64,000 bases of DNA from Puccinia triticina (GCF_026914185.1 NC_070564.1:4092001-4156000), one strand, 5' to 3'. Positions 30,057-43,352 are shown, counted from the first letter of the stretch. Notes: generated by a model not told the origin, from the sequence alone. A program made the numbers and translations.

Positions 30057-32419
30057 ATCATAGTTGCACCTTAATTTTGGATCTTGCAAGGGGGCTCTCT
30101 AGTTGTGACTACATATATTCTGCCCCTATGATTTGAAATAAATGATCAAGTCAGAGCATTTCCACCCTTGACCTACATCTTTAGCTCCTTGGTTCAATCC
30201 AAGCTCCTCTGTGATTGTCCCTCTCTTTGTCGCACCTTTTTCTTTGACTGAAAATTTGACAGCTTGTACCTTTAAATCACCTTCAAGCTTTGGATTCACC
30301 ACTTTTGTCATCACTTACAGCTCCCTGTGCCAATTGAACAAGGTTCCTCCAAGAGAGACCATCACTCACATGCCAGGGAATGGATACTATTAGCCAAAAA
30401 TATGACAAAAAAAGTTATGGCCATGAAGCCAAGATGCTATACTACATCCAAAGTGTACAGCATGTTAATTGGCTTGATGGTTTGGGAGTTACAAGTGTCT
30501 AAGTTGCAAAAAGGCAAAAAAAGTCACAAAAAGCCACAGCTCCCAGGCCACGGCTGGGACTTTACTCACAAGCCCCTCTTTCAGAGGCTTGCTTCGCCTT
30601 TGGAGCGCCGGGTCCCCTGGCCCCTGAAACAAGGGGATTGTGCTAAGCAAGAGGGAGGGGGTGGATCTGGAATAGGGTGAGGGGGCACAAACTTAATGCA
30701 TGTCCCTCCTTGGGGGAGCGCAGTGACCTCCAAAGGAGGGACTTGTGCCCAATGTCCCATATTTGGCTTGAGGCTTCCCAGTCAATTGTCCAAAATTCCC
30801 TTTGAACCCATGTATCACCTGGTACACCTCTGATTTCCTCACAGCCTCCAGTACCATTAGAATCACCTTCTCTTTCTACATGTTACTGTGTATTATATCA
30901 AACTTACATCTCCATTGCTTGGAAGTAATTTGGATGTAAAAAACTGGCTGGGAAGGTCTTGTGGGGCCAAAACCGTGAGAACCTGGACCTGCATTGGCGG
31001 CGCTTGGCCCTACGGGTCCATCACATTGCTCAGGAACAGCCCTCATAAGAATGGCTGCTGGCAACGGTGAAATGGTACGGTACATGTGTTGGTATTTTTA
31101 GTCCAATACACTGTATTGATATTGGATCAAGTCTCCAAACAAATACAATTAGAGATCACCAAGTGGACCCGCGCGCGGGTACCCGGCACCCGTGGGTAGG
31201 TACCCGCCACATGGCGTCGGGTACCCGCGCGCGGGTGCCGTGTACGGGTCCGGGTGCGGGATTTTGGGCAAAAAAGCACCAGGTACCACCAGGGGAGACT
31301 TTGACGCACTCTCCGGAGAGTGCCAGAGTGTAATTTTATGTTGATTCAGGTCTGATGTTAGTCACATGTGCATTAGGAAGTGATTAGTAAATGATTCAGA
31401 AGTGAATGAGAATTGTGTTGGGAGTTATGTGGAAGTGATTCAGAAGTGGACGGGAAGTGATTCAGAAGTGGGTTGGAACTTTTACCAGAATTGAGTTGTA
31501 AGTGAGTGTGAATTGTGCCAGAAGTTGAGTGGGAGTTAATAAACATAACTCATTCAGTTCCTAAGTGGCAGTTTAGGCCAAATGGAAAAAGGTTCAAATT
31601 ATATTGAAAGCTAATTCAGCAAGAGCTTATGTTGAAATAATGTTAGATTCTAGTTCAACTCAATCATAAATAATCTTATCCAATAAAACTCCAAAAAATG
31701 CCTTAAAGTACCTTTCAACATGTTTACTTTGCAAAACAACAGGCAGAGTTAAAATCCCTTCTGGCAAAGCGTTTTGTTTTGACATTTGGATACACATTTT
31801 CAAAATTACAAAGCTAACTACAATTACTTGATGGCTAGACAAGTTTAACTAAAATTATAGTTTCTACCATATGAAATAATTGTGCTTTTGGCCCCAATCT
31901 TATGAATTGGTACTCAGCATATCACATCAAGCAAAAAAATGTGTGTAACGTACATATTTTTACAACATAATCTTACCAATTTACAAATAATTCAGAAAGA
32001 CATGATTGTGCATAGGTCTCTGAGAGATTTGATATTCGTCTAAGGGACAGGGCTAATGATTTCAGTGTTTTGATATCTTTACCTTGAAGCATGTTTTTTG
32101 CAGATCCAATCGATTTCTTCTAATAGCATTTCACCACACATCGTTCCAGTATGTGATGGTGAGGAGCCCAAATACAAGGACCAAACAAAGCTAACGATAG
32201 ATTTTAGGATATCATCATGGTCAATAATATTCTTGGGGTTGGCTTGCCCCAATATATGGAAAGGAGACAACCTCCTTGCATGTTTTTCTCAGTTCCCGTC
32301 TTTACCACAAAAAACAATTGAATTATCCATTGCTCTCCAAGCATGTCTTCAACTTTCTGCCTCAGCCAATTTATCATATCTTTATCTTCTTCTAGTCCTT
32401 TTGGCCTGACCTCTGATTT
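30057..32419. other. Repeat-rich spacer without a gene
   Basis: Contains a GAGCATTTCCACCC motif at about 30155 like the end of the PIF/Harbinger-like MITE, another copy of the dispersed CTCCTT/GGAGG module at about 30570-30760, a GTACCCG-rich block at 31165-31270, and three copies of GTGATTCAGAAGTG at about 31378-31470. No coding frame is convincing. Confidence 0.45.
31165..31280. repeat. GC-rich GTACCCG module related to the hAT-like MITE ends
   Basis: Repeated GGGTACCCG, GGCACCCG and GGTGCGGG words followed by an A-rich stretch (TTTTGGGCAAAAAAG), the same succession as the terminal modules at 26030-26105 and 26650-26800. It starts after TAGAGATCACC, which resembles the TAGAGATGGC terminus, so it may be a short relative. 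Confidence 0.4.
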
Positions 32420-32439
32420 CCCTCAGGTAGCCTTCCTTC

Positions 32440-34707
32440 AACGTGGGCACCATTGAGTTCATGTATATTGTGCACCGCAGAATAGGTTTGGTGATCTCAG
32501 TGAAAACCAAAGTCGCCATCTAGGTCCCCTGTTAGGACCAGTTTCAAGCTGTTCAACTCCAGTAACAAATCGAGATATCCCCCCCAACAATGTTTCCCTT
32601 GTTAATTTGCGTGCCTTTCTTGTGAAAAAGAATTGCATAGAGCCTCAGCTCAGGGGCTGCGTCTTCAGCCGTTTGGAAAACATAGCTCAAGTAGAATTAG
32701 CCTTCAAAACTGCAAACGTGGATCTCATCCCAATCTGGAACTACAACCCAGCTGTTTTCTTTGAAATTCCACAATTAACGTCTCAAACCACTCCAGATGG
32801 CTCGAACTCCAGACTACCCACTTGGCTTTTGGCATCACTTCAACAGTGCCAAACAGATATGAAAACACATCAGCTATCCGCCCTAGAATTCCTCCTGAAG
32901 AATGAGGACCCAGAAAATCACGAGCCAGAAGCCTTGTGGTACCACAATGATAATGCCTGGCTTCGTGATCACTTCGATGTCAAGTCTAATTCTAGCGAGA
33001 CGAATTCCCACAATCACCAAAGGTCCCGAGGATCAATACTAGCTGACGATATGGGATTAGGAAAGACATTGACAACACTTGCATTCATTCTGGCGACAAT
33101 TAACAAAGGAAAGAGCTTTCGAGACGGTAATACCAACACACAATCAGCTGCTACTCTAGTCATCTGCCCTCTAGCAACCCTGTCAAATTGGCAAAACGAA
33201 ATCAGTCTTCATTTCAGAGATCACGCAATAAATTACAAGGTATTCCACGGAGATGATTGGAAAAAATTATCGAAAGAAGACCTGCAGTCTGCAATGCTTG
33301 TCTTGACAACTTACGAAATGATTGGGACAAGCGGTAACAAGAAACATACCAACCAGATTAACATTGAATCTCTGGGCATATTTTGGTTCAGGATTGTCTT
33401 GGATGAAGCACAGTAAGTGAAATAATTCATGTGAATGAGCATTGGACTCGGTTCTGATTCATATTTCTGCATGATGATAGTTTGATAAGGAATCCAGAAA
33501 CCAACCGAACCCAAAGCATCCATAACCTTCAGTACCAGTTTGTTCTTTGCTTAACGGGGACACCTGTCTAAAACAGATTGACTGACTTGCAAAGCTTGAT
33601 CACACTATTGAAAATATATCCTTGGAGCGAAGAATGGGTCTGGAAGAGCTGTCTGGTTCCTCAAATGAATGTTGGATCTCGAGAGGCAATCAAAAGCTTG
33701 AATAGACTGATGGAAGCAATTTGTTTGAGAAGAACCAAGGACGTTTTGTTGAATCTACCAGAAAAAGTTGAGAAATGTGTTGTAGTGAACATCAGCTCAG
33801 AATGGGAGGATATGTTGAAAAATTTGCACCAGTCTTTTATCCAACTTTTTGGAAGGTTACGAGCGGCGGGGGAGAGATGGGATTCTTCGGAGTTTTTCAA
33901 ACAGTTAACAATGCTTCGCCAATTTTGCAATCATCCGTTATTTGCACGATCAGAGATACACTTCCAACCTGAATGGCAATGGCAAGATTCGGGAAAGATC
34001 ATCCACCTAGTTGAGAATCTCAAGTTGTTTTTGCGAGGAGTTCAAGGAGTTGAAAGGACAAAGGCGGTGGTTTTTTCCAGCTTTACTGGTTTTCTAGGAA
34101 TGTAAGTGAATTTTAATTTCACAAAATTACAGTAGAAAGCTGCAGATGCTGATCTCACCTTGAAGTATTGAACGTGCACTTGAGGAGAATGATATTCAAT
34201 CAACCTGGCTTACTGGGGAACAGACTATTAAAAGGCGCAATGAAAATCTGAAAAAATTTCGAATCAACAAAGAATGCAATGTTCTTTTGGCCTCAATCCA
34301 AGCTGCTGGGGTAGGAATTGATTTACGTTGTGCACAGAATGTGTGAATGATGGCAAGTCATAGGCATTGTGTTACATGTATAAAGGACAAATCTGATAAT
34401 AATACATTATTTAGGAGCCAGGTTGGAACCCCGCAGCAGAAACCCAAGCCATTGATTGACTTTACCGCTTGGGACAGGCACATCCAGTTCATGTCTATCA
34501 ATACTATCTGAGAGGAAGTCTGGAAATGAATATCTACCAGGTACAGAAGAGGAAAGGGGAGCTTGCACTGTAAGTGACTATGAATTTATATTTTGTGTTT
34601 GCATTCACTGAAAGTAGAATTGGTGGTGGAATAGGCTCAATGTACCATTGGGGGGAAATGAGAATTACGAATGTGCTCAGTTACTGATGAGAAATATGAT
34701 GGGTTGA
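32440..34707 (+). pseudogene. SNF2-family helicase gene, decayed
   Basis: A SWI2/SNF2 ATPase. Exons about 32440-33412, 33481-34101, 34166-34352, 34415-34569 and 34635-34707. Motifs: Q-like KTHQLSALEFLL, Walker A ADDMGLGKTLTTLAFI, motif Ia VICPLATLSNWQ, and a DEAH box created across the first splice junction. Next come LTGTPV, RRTKDVLLNLPEKV, and in the C-lobe VVFSSFTGFLG, SIQAAGVGIDL and YRLGQAHPVHVYQY. TAA at 33569-33571 replaces the Gln of TPVQNR; TGA at 34457-34459 lies where AIDR-YRLGQ expects Arg; another TGA is at 34344-34346. Splice sites are intact, including a GC-AG intron at 34353-34414. No RING or chromodomain seen, so the subfamily is uncertain. Confidence 0.8.
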
Positions 34708-34740
34708 AAAGTAAGCACTCATTACTTACTGTATTAAAAC

Positions 34741-35879
34741 CTATCCAACTGTTAGCAATTCAGACATATTGATTGGATCCTGAGGATTAAGTAGAATTTT
34801 CTGCGACTCGGAAAGTGTGGACAGGTATTCGGGTGCATAACAGTTTAACGGGAGATTGCGAGGGACATCTTTGAAAGAATCTCGAGACAATACGGCCAAA
34901 GTCTTCCTACGAGCTTCCAAAATGTAATCGTGTACAAATTGACGTCCTTTGGTACATGTCTTTTTCTGAATGAATATGTTGTCCAGTTCTTGAGAGAAGG
35001 TTCCAAATTCTGTTGATCTCCAACGTAAGGGTATTTTGACAAGATTTCGGGGAGGATTGATTTTGGTGTCAGAGGTAGCCTTGATGTTGTCAAATAGCGC
35101 TTTGATGTTGGAGTTGAATGGGAGTGTGGAGAGTGTTTCTTGACGATGCTGGGAAATCTAAAATCCAGGAATTCAACAAAAGAGGGATCAGGGAAGAAAT
35201 GATGAAATTTGCATACCTGCATTTGCACTTTGGATCTACTCTCTGATTTGCTCTTCTTCGATTTAAACGCATGGGAAAAATGACCTAATCGTATTCCTTT
35301 CTGCCTTCCCATGAACCATCTATGAAGAATACCAAGCTGCAAGGAGGTGTTTGAAGCCTGAACCGGATCCATGAAAAAGTGGGTGAAAGCTCCAGAAGTG
35401 TAGGCATTCCTCCAATGCTTCAAGACAAATTTCGCAAAGAGCTGATTCCAGTGAGAATCCCAGGGATGAGACCAGGCAAACGTTACACCAGTGAAATTGG
35501 ATTCTGAGAGGTCTTGTAAGAATAGTATTCGGAATGCTGGTGATATCTTTTGAGATGTTGGCAATGCTGGATTGATTGGAATGGGATCTATGGGACGCAT
35601 TAGAATGGAGTCTGGAAGGTTCGAGCCAACGTGAAAATTGTGGGCAGAGGGAGAGAGCATCCAAGAATCTGAAGGTTTTTTCTTGTGGTTATATTCTATA
35701 TCTAGGAGAGCTCGAATGAATGCAGACATACAACGAGAAAATGGTGAATTGGAGTTGGGCAAGATTGTGGAATAAGCAAGATTAACTTGTGCAGCACCAG
35801 CTGGAGGTTTGCCATCACAGAAGTGAGTCTGGGATGGAGGCATTGCAAAGTGAGGAAAGTCGAGAAGAGAAATGTGCAA
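34741..35879 (-). CDS. Uncharacterised protein, two exons, 359 residues
   Basis: Exon 1 35879-35217, 59-bp intron 35216-35158 (GTATGC...TTTTAG), exon 2 35157-34741 with TAG. Splicing changes the frame from one that reads through by chance to one with ordinary composition: SQHRQETLSTLPFN, KIPLRWRSTEFGTFSQELD and ILEARRKTLAVLS. Exon 1 has FSRCMSAFIRALLD, NFTGVTFAWSHPWDSHWNQL and FVLKHWRNAYTSGAF, aromatic-rich blocks suggesting a folded domain. No known motif, signal or membrane segment. It converges on the SNF2 gene with a 33-bp gap between stops. No disabling change seen, unlike its neighbours. Confidence 0.6.
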
Positions 35880-36088
35880 TTGAGCATGGGGCAGGAGGGA
35901 GAAGGGTCAGATTATATATCGTAACATTGAGCAATGGTATTTCAGAATAAACAAGGGGATGAGTATGGTCAGAATTATGTAGCTTTCAGGTAAAAGGGGT
36001 TCATATGTTATGTAAACTACAAAGGGTGCTTTGAAATGTTGATCGTTATTTGGTTACAGTGAAAGGGTTGAATTTTCATAAATTGAGT

Positions 36089-36122
36089 GTCACCTTTATG
36101 TACGCGCGTACATGCGGGTGAC
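36089..36122. promoter_or_regulatory. 34-bp dyad, copy 1
   Basis: GTCAC-N4-ATGTACGCGCGTACAT-N4-GTGAC. The same 34-bp layout recurs at 43536, 43670, 48519 and 50266. A degenerate copy with ATGTACGCGCAAACAT and AGTGAC lies at about 36242-36266. Likely a symmetric protein-binding site such as a transposase site. Confidence 0.7.
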
Positions 36123-36926
36123 TTTTGTCAAATAAATTGGCTGGGAGGGAAATTGGTCAGCGAAACTGAAATTGTGTGGAGTTGTATTTTTTCAACGACA
36201 CACAGAAGAAAAAGGCTTTTCTACAGGTACATGTAACCGCAATGTACGCGCAAACATAAGAGTGACCTTCACTCAACTACAACTTTATGACAGTGTCATG
36301 TTGCAATATTATCTTGCCGGGACACCCTCCCATCCCCAAACTCATACAATGCAGTCTTGCAAGGCATTCAAAAAGACAAACCAACACCTTTTCTGAACTC
36401 AATACCAAAGTACAAATCTAATTTCCCTGGGCTTCACGCTCAATACATATCAAATTTTCCTCACCACCTGATTAACAATAGTCAAAAAGTTGACAAAATG
36501 AGAACCACAATATTCTTTGAGGTAGTAACTGGACATTTCATTTTTGACTTTATGGGAACATGCAAAACGCCACAGGAAATGTGGTGTGTGTGACATGTTC
36601 CCTATACTATCATTTTTCTGTTTAAATTTCGGCTGAGAAAAACAACTAAAAATAATGGTGTGACAGAAGGCCATATCATGAATGCAGAGGCAATAAGGAG
36701 AAGGTTTTTTTTGGAATAGGAAGCCAATCTGGAATTTGAGGCATTATGGAGAGAGAACTCAGCAATCATTGAATGAGAAATTCTTGACTTTGCAACTTTA
36801 CTCACTATCTATCAGCACTCGATCTTGCCACAACAGTGATCCTAACAAATTCCATCTCACTGAACAACATTTGGTGGGACTGTGCCTGGACTAATAAACA
36901 TCAGTGGCCCTTTTTCAACACATGGG
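36123..36926. other. Non-coding left flank of the Tnp2 locus
   Basis: AT-rich, with one degenerate dyad copy (36242-36266) and no supported gene. Confidence 0.4.
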
Positions 36927-37309
36927 TCAAGGAACACAGGAATCAGCTGGATAATACGCTAAAAAATTACACTCAAAACAAACGTACCTTTTCCAAGACG
37001 GTTCCTCTTGGCGTCCCAAATCGCCTTGACATTTGGAACTGCCCATTTGGGAATACCCATATCATGTGCCCCCGAAGTCATTTTACCCTGACAGACAATA
37101 TGCCATTTCCAGGCCTCCAATTCACGCTCTCGTTGGTTTGTGTTGGATGTGGTGGACTCGTGATCCTCATTTTCTGGCTCCCAGATCTTGAGTGCATTAT
37201 CAATCGAGATCTGCATGTCTTGGAGCCATCTTACTTGGATGGGAGAAAGGGTACCACAAACGGGAGATGATTGATGGTAGGAAGGTGGTTCATCACCATA
37301 ATACGGCAT
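36927..37309 (-). CDS. Small minus-strand gene fragment, unknown
   Basis: An exon from 37309 to 36988 has protein-like content (SPIQVRWLQDMQISIDNALK, ERELEAWKWHIVCQGKMTS) and ends at a good donor (GTACGT). A 29-bp interval to TTTTTTAG at 36959 would be a very short intron, after which the frame closes with TGA at 36927-36929. About 117 residues. It could be an internal exon of a larger decayed gene. Confidence 0.3.
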
Positions 37310-37939
37310 GACATGTAACTCAGAACAACGAGAAATTGGTTTGGGATGTGATGATTTTCTTGCTCAATTCTGGTGGGAAAGACAGTGGGACCCACCACTA
37401 ATTATGTGGAACAGTGTCACAAAATTCTTTACGGATTCAAGAATCATCTAACCCGGTCGGACAGGAGTGCTGCTGAATATGAAATTTGCGGGCATAAGGT
37501 GGTGGTATTTTTGAGAAGTTCAGAATGTACAAGGAATTATATGAGGATGCAGTGCAGCTTTTCTCAAACACCAATGTAGACTTTTTTATCTCCTCCGATT
37601 CCGAATCACATGATACCTGAGTGCATGTGTTATGATGACTCTATCTCCTGCATGAGGGTAGCACATGACTTGAATATACTCTCCAAAAGATTCTTTGTCT
37701 GGAATTCTTGCAGCCAATCACGTGCACAGCTGGTTATTTTGCTGTGTACACATATCTTTACTCAACAACAGAAGAGCAGTGTGATTTCATCTATCGGTGG
37801 TGATGATTTAAGGCTTGGGTTGGATCAAGTTTTCTCACGTGAAGTGTGAAGCTTGATTACCGCTATTTTATTCTTCCTTCCTGAAAAAGTCCAAAGTCAT
37901 CTGCTCTGCCTATATAATTTGAGTTAAAGCCAACACATC

Positions 37940-40900
37940 ATGTCCCGACCACCCAATTTGATTTGCCATTGCGAATTCTATGGGTGCAATAAGGCCCAGC
38001 ATGAAGACGCGGGTGGTAGGGTTGCTTCGGGGAGGGTCTTGATAGGCAAAACGTACCATATGCACCAGAGGAAAGAAAAAATGCAACTGGAGAAGAATGC
38101 GACCACCCTTTTGCAAACTGGCCCCATCAACTACAACCAAATTGAAGTGAGCGAAGTTTGGTTTACAATCATAAAATTTATTTCTTGGGGCTGATGGATG
38201 TGTGGTTCAGACTGTTCCGACCACCTCCAACTCAAATCAAAGTGCCTCCACCACAGGGAAGGTGCCACACTTGGAGGAGGATTTTTGTAAACAGGTCATG
38301 ATGCAGATGGCTGAATTTGTTTTAAAAAACCGGCTAAGCAAGGAGTGTTCTGCTGCTTTCCTTGAGGCAGCAAGGCAGAACGTCTCATTTCTAGGAGACT
38401 TGTGGAGCACTGAAGATCGGATCATCAATACAAAATCTATGATTCAACAGATCCCTAAGACTCAGGAGGCGGTTTTCCATTGGCTTGGACTTCTTCCGAA
38501 TCTTACAACATAGATATGTTGTAAAAAATGCTTTGCGCTTTACCCCCTGAAAAAGGATAATCAAGAACCTTCGACTAAATGTACTCAGTCTTTTTTTTCC
38601 CAATATCAGGGATATTGTAAGTGGGCAAAGTCACAAGAACTTGTGCCTGTGTGTGATCAAGAACTCATGAAGCTCGACAAGCATCAATCACGCAAACCGA
38701 TTCGAACATACTCTTATCTGACTCTCAAGTCCTGGTTGAAAGATCGGCTTTCCCAACCTTCCTTTGAGGGGCTTCTAGATGCAAGTCTTTCAGCAACTAG
38801 TTGGGAACCACACAATGAAATGGAAGACGTGTGGCATGGAAGTGTCTGGCGAGAATTTCCAAACTTAGACGATGGGACGGGCGTTTACACACAGAATTCC
38901 GGAAACCTTGTGTTTAGCCTGTATCTTGACTGGTTCAATGCTGAAGGAACTTCAAATCTTGGAAAGCATAACTCTATTGGAGCAATCATCTTGATCTGCT
39001 TGAATCTTCCTCCAGCTCAGCGTTACAAGCAGGAAAACATCTTCCTTTTCGGAATTATTCAAGGGCCAAACAAGCCTAGTCTAGACGAAGTCAACCATCT
39101 TTTACGGCCGCTAGTGAATGAATTGAAGGAATTTTGGAAAGGAATATTCTTTGAATCAACAGCTTCTCATGCACAAGGAAGAACTATCCGTGCGGCAATT
39201 TTTCCTCTCATTGCAGATCTTCCTGCTCTCCGCAAGGTTGCTGGATTTGGAAGTCATGCCTCAATTCGATTTTGCTCTTTTTGTATGTTGAGCAAGAATG
39301 AAATTGAAGAAACGGACAAAACAAAATTCCCCTCGCGCACAAATGATGAACAACGGAAACAAGCAAATGCATGGCTCAAACTCCAAAATGCAACTGAACG
39401 TGAACATTTTGTCAAGGAACACGGCGCAAGGTGGAGTGTACTCAACAACCTTCCATACTGGAGGCCAATAGAGTTCTGCTCTATTGAGTTAATGCATGCA
39501 TTGATTTTGGGCGACTTAAAGGATCACACAATGCGCTTCATGTCCTTGCCATCGGTTGCGTCCAAGCTCAAGATTATTCAAGAGAAAGATGCAGAATGGC
39601 AGAACGACAAGTCACACACCAAGCATCCGTTTGCAACGTATTCTGGCCCTAGCTCCATAAACAAGGGGAAACGTAAACTAGATGATCTTGAAAATCCAAA
39701 TGCGAAATCCGACAAACCAAACAAGCGAGCTTGTGCAGCTGTAACAAAGCAAAAAAGTACCACAGCAAAGCAAGATATCGTTGACAGTGTGCTCTGCAGT
39801 GGCTCTGAGACAACTTCAGATGGGTCATCATCACATTCATATCGGCTTTGGATTTGGAAGAAGGCTTTATGTGATGCGGATGAGGAGGTAACCACCAACT
39901 CAGAAGATGATAGTGCCAGTGATCACACTGCCACTCGAGCTCGACATAGAGCCCGCAGAGCTGCTCCATCACCAATACTGGACGTTAATGAACCTAAACT
40001 CTTGCCGGAGGAGCTGGAAATAGTGCGGAGAACAATCTTACATACAATTGTCCCCTCTTGGATTGATCGTGTTCCACACAACTTGGGATTGGCAAGCCAT
40101 GGATCTTTGAAAGCAGCAGAATGGTTGATACTGTACAAAGTTTACTATCCCATTGCATTAATTCCACTATGGACCAAATTGTACAAAGATTGTGCAACAG
40201 CCGAAAGCAAACAAAGAATATCTTCACTCCTGGAATCAACCACCCTACTATCAAAAATCTCACACTTTCTCACTCTTCCAAAGATCAAACTACAGGATCT
40301 TAGTGAGCTTGATGGCTTGGTTTTGGAATACCGAAGGTGCCTTCAGGAAGGTTGGCCAACAAAACCAAGCAAGCCAAATCTACATCTAACACAACATTAC
40401 TCTGATGTTATTCGCCGTTTTAGACCCCCTTGATCAACTGCCGCTTGGGCACAGGAAAGAGTCAATGGAATGTTGCAGAAACTCCCTACAAACCATCACA
40501 TGGGTGAGTTTTATATTAGTGTGTTTGTACTCAATTTGTAGAATTTTTAAGCTGACAATAAATCGGGTCTATTGCAGATGAGATACCTAAAACACTGATG
40601 AAGGAGTGGCACATCAACTCAACGTTCCAGCTGATTCTCAAAGACCACAATAAAAAAAACATTGGTATCATAGGGAAAAACGACGAGAAGGAAACAACAC
40701 AAACTCAGTTGAATGGAACTTTGATGAAGAAATGGAAGCGAGCTGTGGCTGGTAAGGAGGGTTCAAGGGGAAGGCTGGGTCAAAGTGTAGAAGAACTTCA
40801 ACTTTCCTCAACTGTTGAGGTTGTTGAATACATCAATATCAATGAGAAGAAGTTCACCACAAAAAGCCATCACCCAGGAAATTGCTTAGTGGAGTTCTAC

Positions 40901-41206
40901 TTAGGGAGGGATCAACGATTTGGAGAGGTGGAACAAATATTCCAATCAGAAGAAACACCTGCAAAAACTTGGTTGATAGTCAAACCATTCAAGGAAGTAG
41001 CACAACAAGAAGATCCATACAGGGATTACCCGGATCTCAACTGCCGTCTAGTTCAATCCAATCAGGAGGTTAGTGAGGTGATTGACAGTGGAAGGGCTAT
41101 TGGTCATGTTGCAATCCTGGCAAATCCGATCTCAACCTTTGGAATTTCGACAAACACCATCAGTGCTGTTGGATTGGGTACAGCTGTGAGTCTCATTCAA
41201 TTTTGA
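37940..41206 (+). pseudogene. Tnp2 / Transposase_21 (CACTA-like) transposase gene, two stops
   Basis: Exon 1 37940-38146 (Cys/His N-terminus with CHCEFYGCNKAQ), exon 2 38211-40503, exon 3 from 40578 to about 41185 (GTGAGT donor) or 41206. Exon 2 holds CCKKCFALYP, then the Tnp2 core: SGNLVFSLYLDWFNAEGTSN, AIILICLNLPPAQRYKQENI, FLFGIIQGPNKPSLDEVNHL, AAIFPLIADLPALRKVAGF and a CxxC in RFCSFCML. The C-terminal half has VPSWIDRVPHNLGLASHGSL, LYKVYYPIALIPLW and, past the stop, AWAQERVNGMLQKL. Only two changes close the frame: TAG at 38511-38513 just before CCKKC and TGA at 40431-40433. About 900 residues if open. Dyads at 36089 and 43536-43703 bracket it. Confidence 0.8.
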
Positions 41207-41641
41207 TACAACATTTGTGTACATACTTATCTGAATTTTGGGTTTGTTTGGTTTTGTTTTTTTTTACGTATGAAGGGGTGGGAGGGCCTTGTGAATTGAT
41301 TGAAAATTGAATGAAGAAAAAGGGATAACTGATTATCTGCCATACCCCCTTTTCTTTGTTGTAAAATTCAGAAACGCATTTTCCACATATTCGGTGTTGT
41401 TTCCCTTGATTTGCAATAGTGATACAAATCCCCATCAGCCTCAATTGCTGAATATTTCACCGAATTTGATGCACTTTAGCCAGTTTATCCTTTATTACTC
41501 TACTTTCTCCTTTTCAACTGTCAAACTCTGCTCAAAGCGCTTTTTCTCTTGAACTACTGCATAAAATACTCTTTCAATCATATACTGTCATTCTTCTGAG
41601 ATCTGCTTTCATCAAGTGTTTGAGACAAACTTCTGTGTGTC

Positions 41642-43352
41642 ATGCCTTCAGAATTCAACAAACAAAACGGGGCTGGGAATGAAGACAACAGGAATGATGC
41701 CTCTTCTGGTGTGGGTCCGGATGATAGTTGGATTTCGGCGGTTGTAGATGGATTAATTCCCAAGTTTGGAGTCAATGGAAGCGCTTCTACAATGGAAACC
41801 GGTGTTGGTGGTCAGTGTATAGTTAAATTTGATTGGTTTTCTGCTTGCTGATAGATGGGTGCACTTACTAGCAGGAAGTGATGCCCAGGAGCCAAACCAG
41901 CCATCAAAACTGCCAGAGACTTCTCGATTGGATCCAAAGTTTGTGGTGGAGAATGCCCGGCGTGCAAGGGAGGAGGCAGAAGCAAATGAAGACCACCATC
42001 GAGCTGAAAAGAGGTTGAGGGGTATTGCGGGAAAACAGGCTCTGGCAGAACATTGCGACAAACTATCTCGTGGTATCCAAAGCTTTGTAAAGTTCTTTCT
42101 TGGAAATCCTGACAAACCTCAAGATTATCCGCCTGCCCCGACGCGTGAAGAAATCAAGGCCCAGTACTGGGTGGACCAACGGACGGCTTCAATCAAAAGG
42201 GAACTCAATCGATTACGCCAGAGGCTCCAAGGGAAGACTCCTGCAGAGTTGGACTACTTCGTATCTCTGGCAGAGAAGGAAATCCGAAAGAACATCCAGT
42301 TGCCTTCTTTCATTCCCGCCGCTCAGAAGGGTAATCATAAAGGTCAACCTGTCAGCTCGCAAACTAAGGGTGATGTGGAGAGAGCTCTTGCTTTGGCCGG
42401 CATCTCAAGGCTCACTTTTGAATGGGAAATTAGCCACGGCGTTGTATCAACCTGGAACTCAACCATTTTAGAGGTGTTGGGAGGCAAGTCTGTTGAATGG
42501 CTTCGACGATCTATGCCAGTCACCAATGAACAGGCAGCCCAGGCGCCAGCAATAATCCAACGATGGGTCCGTACCAAGTCCCTCGAGATTCAACAATTCA
42601 AGAACATGAGCAGCGACACTTATAGTAAGATGAAGGACGAAAAGGCGAAAAAGGCGCAGTACCAAAGATGGAAAAAGAAGGTAAGTTACAATTTTTTATT
42701 GCTAAATTTTGTTTTGTGTCCCTGTCTGATGAATTACAAATTTTGCATTGGCCGATGGATGTTCAAGATAAGGGAAAACATGTGCAAAATGGTCGACAAA
42801 GTCTTCCAAAAGAATGTCCAGCTGGCGCACATTGTTGAAAACAAGGACTGTGGCTCCGACATTGAAGATGGCGAGCTGAACATGTTACCAGTAAGAATGT
42901 GTCCGAATTGGCGTAGTGGCGATCTCACTTCGGTACTCCACTGCCTTGACAAAATGGTGAAGGCACAGGCGCAGCACCACAAAACCATCAAAACCAACGA
43001 GAAGATCTACGGCCGCTCTAAGACAATTTTCAAGACTTTCAAAGGCGCAAGGGGGGTGCCCAGAGATTTGCCTTGAGATTGCTATGATGACGCCTGGTGG
43101 GAAAAGTTGAGTCCATTCAAGCGGGAAACCATCTCAACAGTCAAATCATTTGGCATCAAGGATATTACGAAGAACCTTGAAACACACTGTCATGGTACAA
43201 CTATAACGGGCGATTCAAATGCGGCATCTCAAAGTCCCACTCAGACCAAGAACAAGCGACGATTGGAAGACGATTCTGGGAATGCTGGTCCAAGTATGAC
43301 GTCTGGGGAAGGTTCGGGTGAAAATGGAGGGAGAGGGATGAATGTGGATTAG
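41642..43352 (+). pseudogene. Coiled-coil protein gene linked to the Tnp2 locus, one stop
   Basis: Exon 1 41642-41810, intron 41811-41874 (GTCAGT...TAGCAG), exon 2 41875-42680, intron 42681-42767, exon 3 42768-43352. The protein is highly charged and helical (NARRAREEAEANEDHHRAEK, RLRQRLQGKTPAELDYFVSL), with LAGISRLTFEWEISHGVVST, KMKDEKAKKAQYQRWKKK and a Gly/Asn-rich tail ending GRGMNVD. TGA at 43074-43076 interrupts GVPRDLP-DCYDDAWWEKL; reading continues in frame for 92 codons to TAG. About 520 residues. Tandem position after the transposase suggests an accessory protein, possibly DNA-binding, but no domain is recognised. Confidence 0.6.

Noticed and set aside
36089..36122. loxP-like recombinase site, suggested by the 34-bp length
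   Set aside because: loxP has an asymmetric 8-bp spacer between 13-bp arms; here the centre is a continuous 16-bp palindrome and no tyrosine recombinase gene is present.
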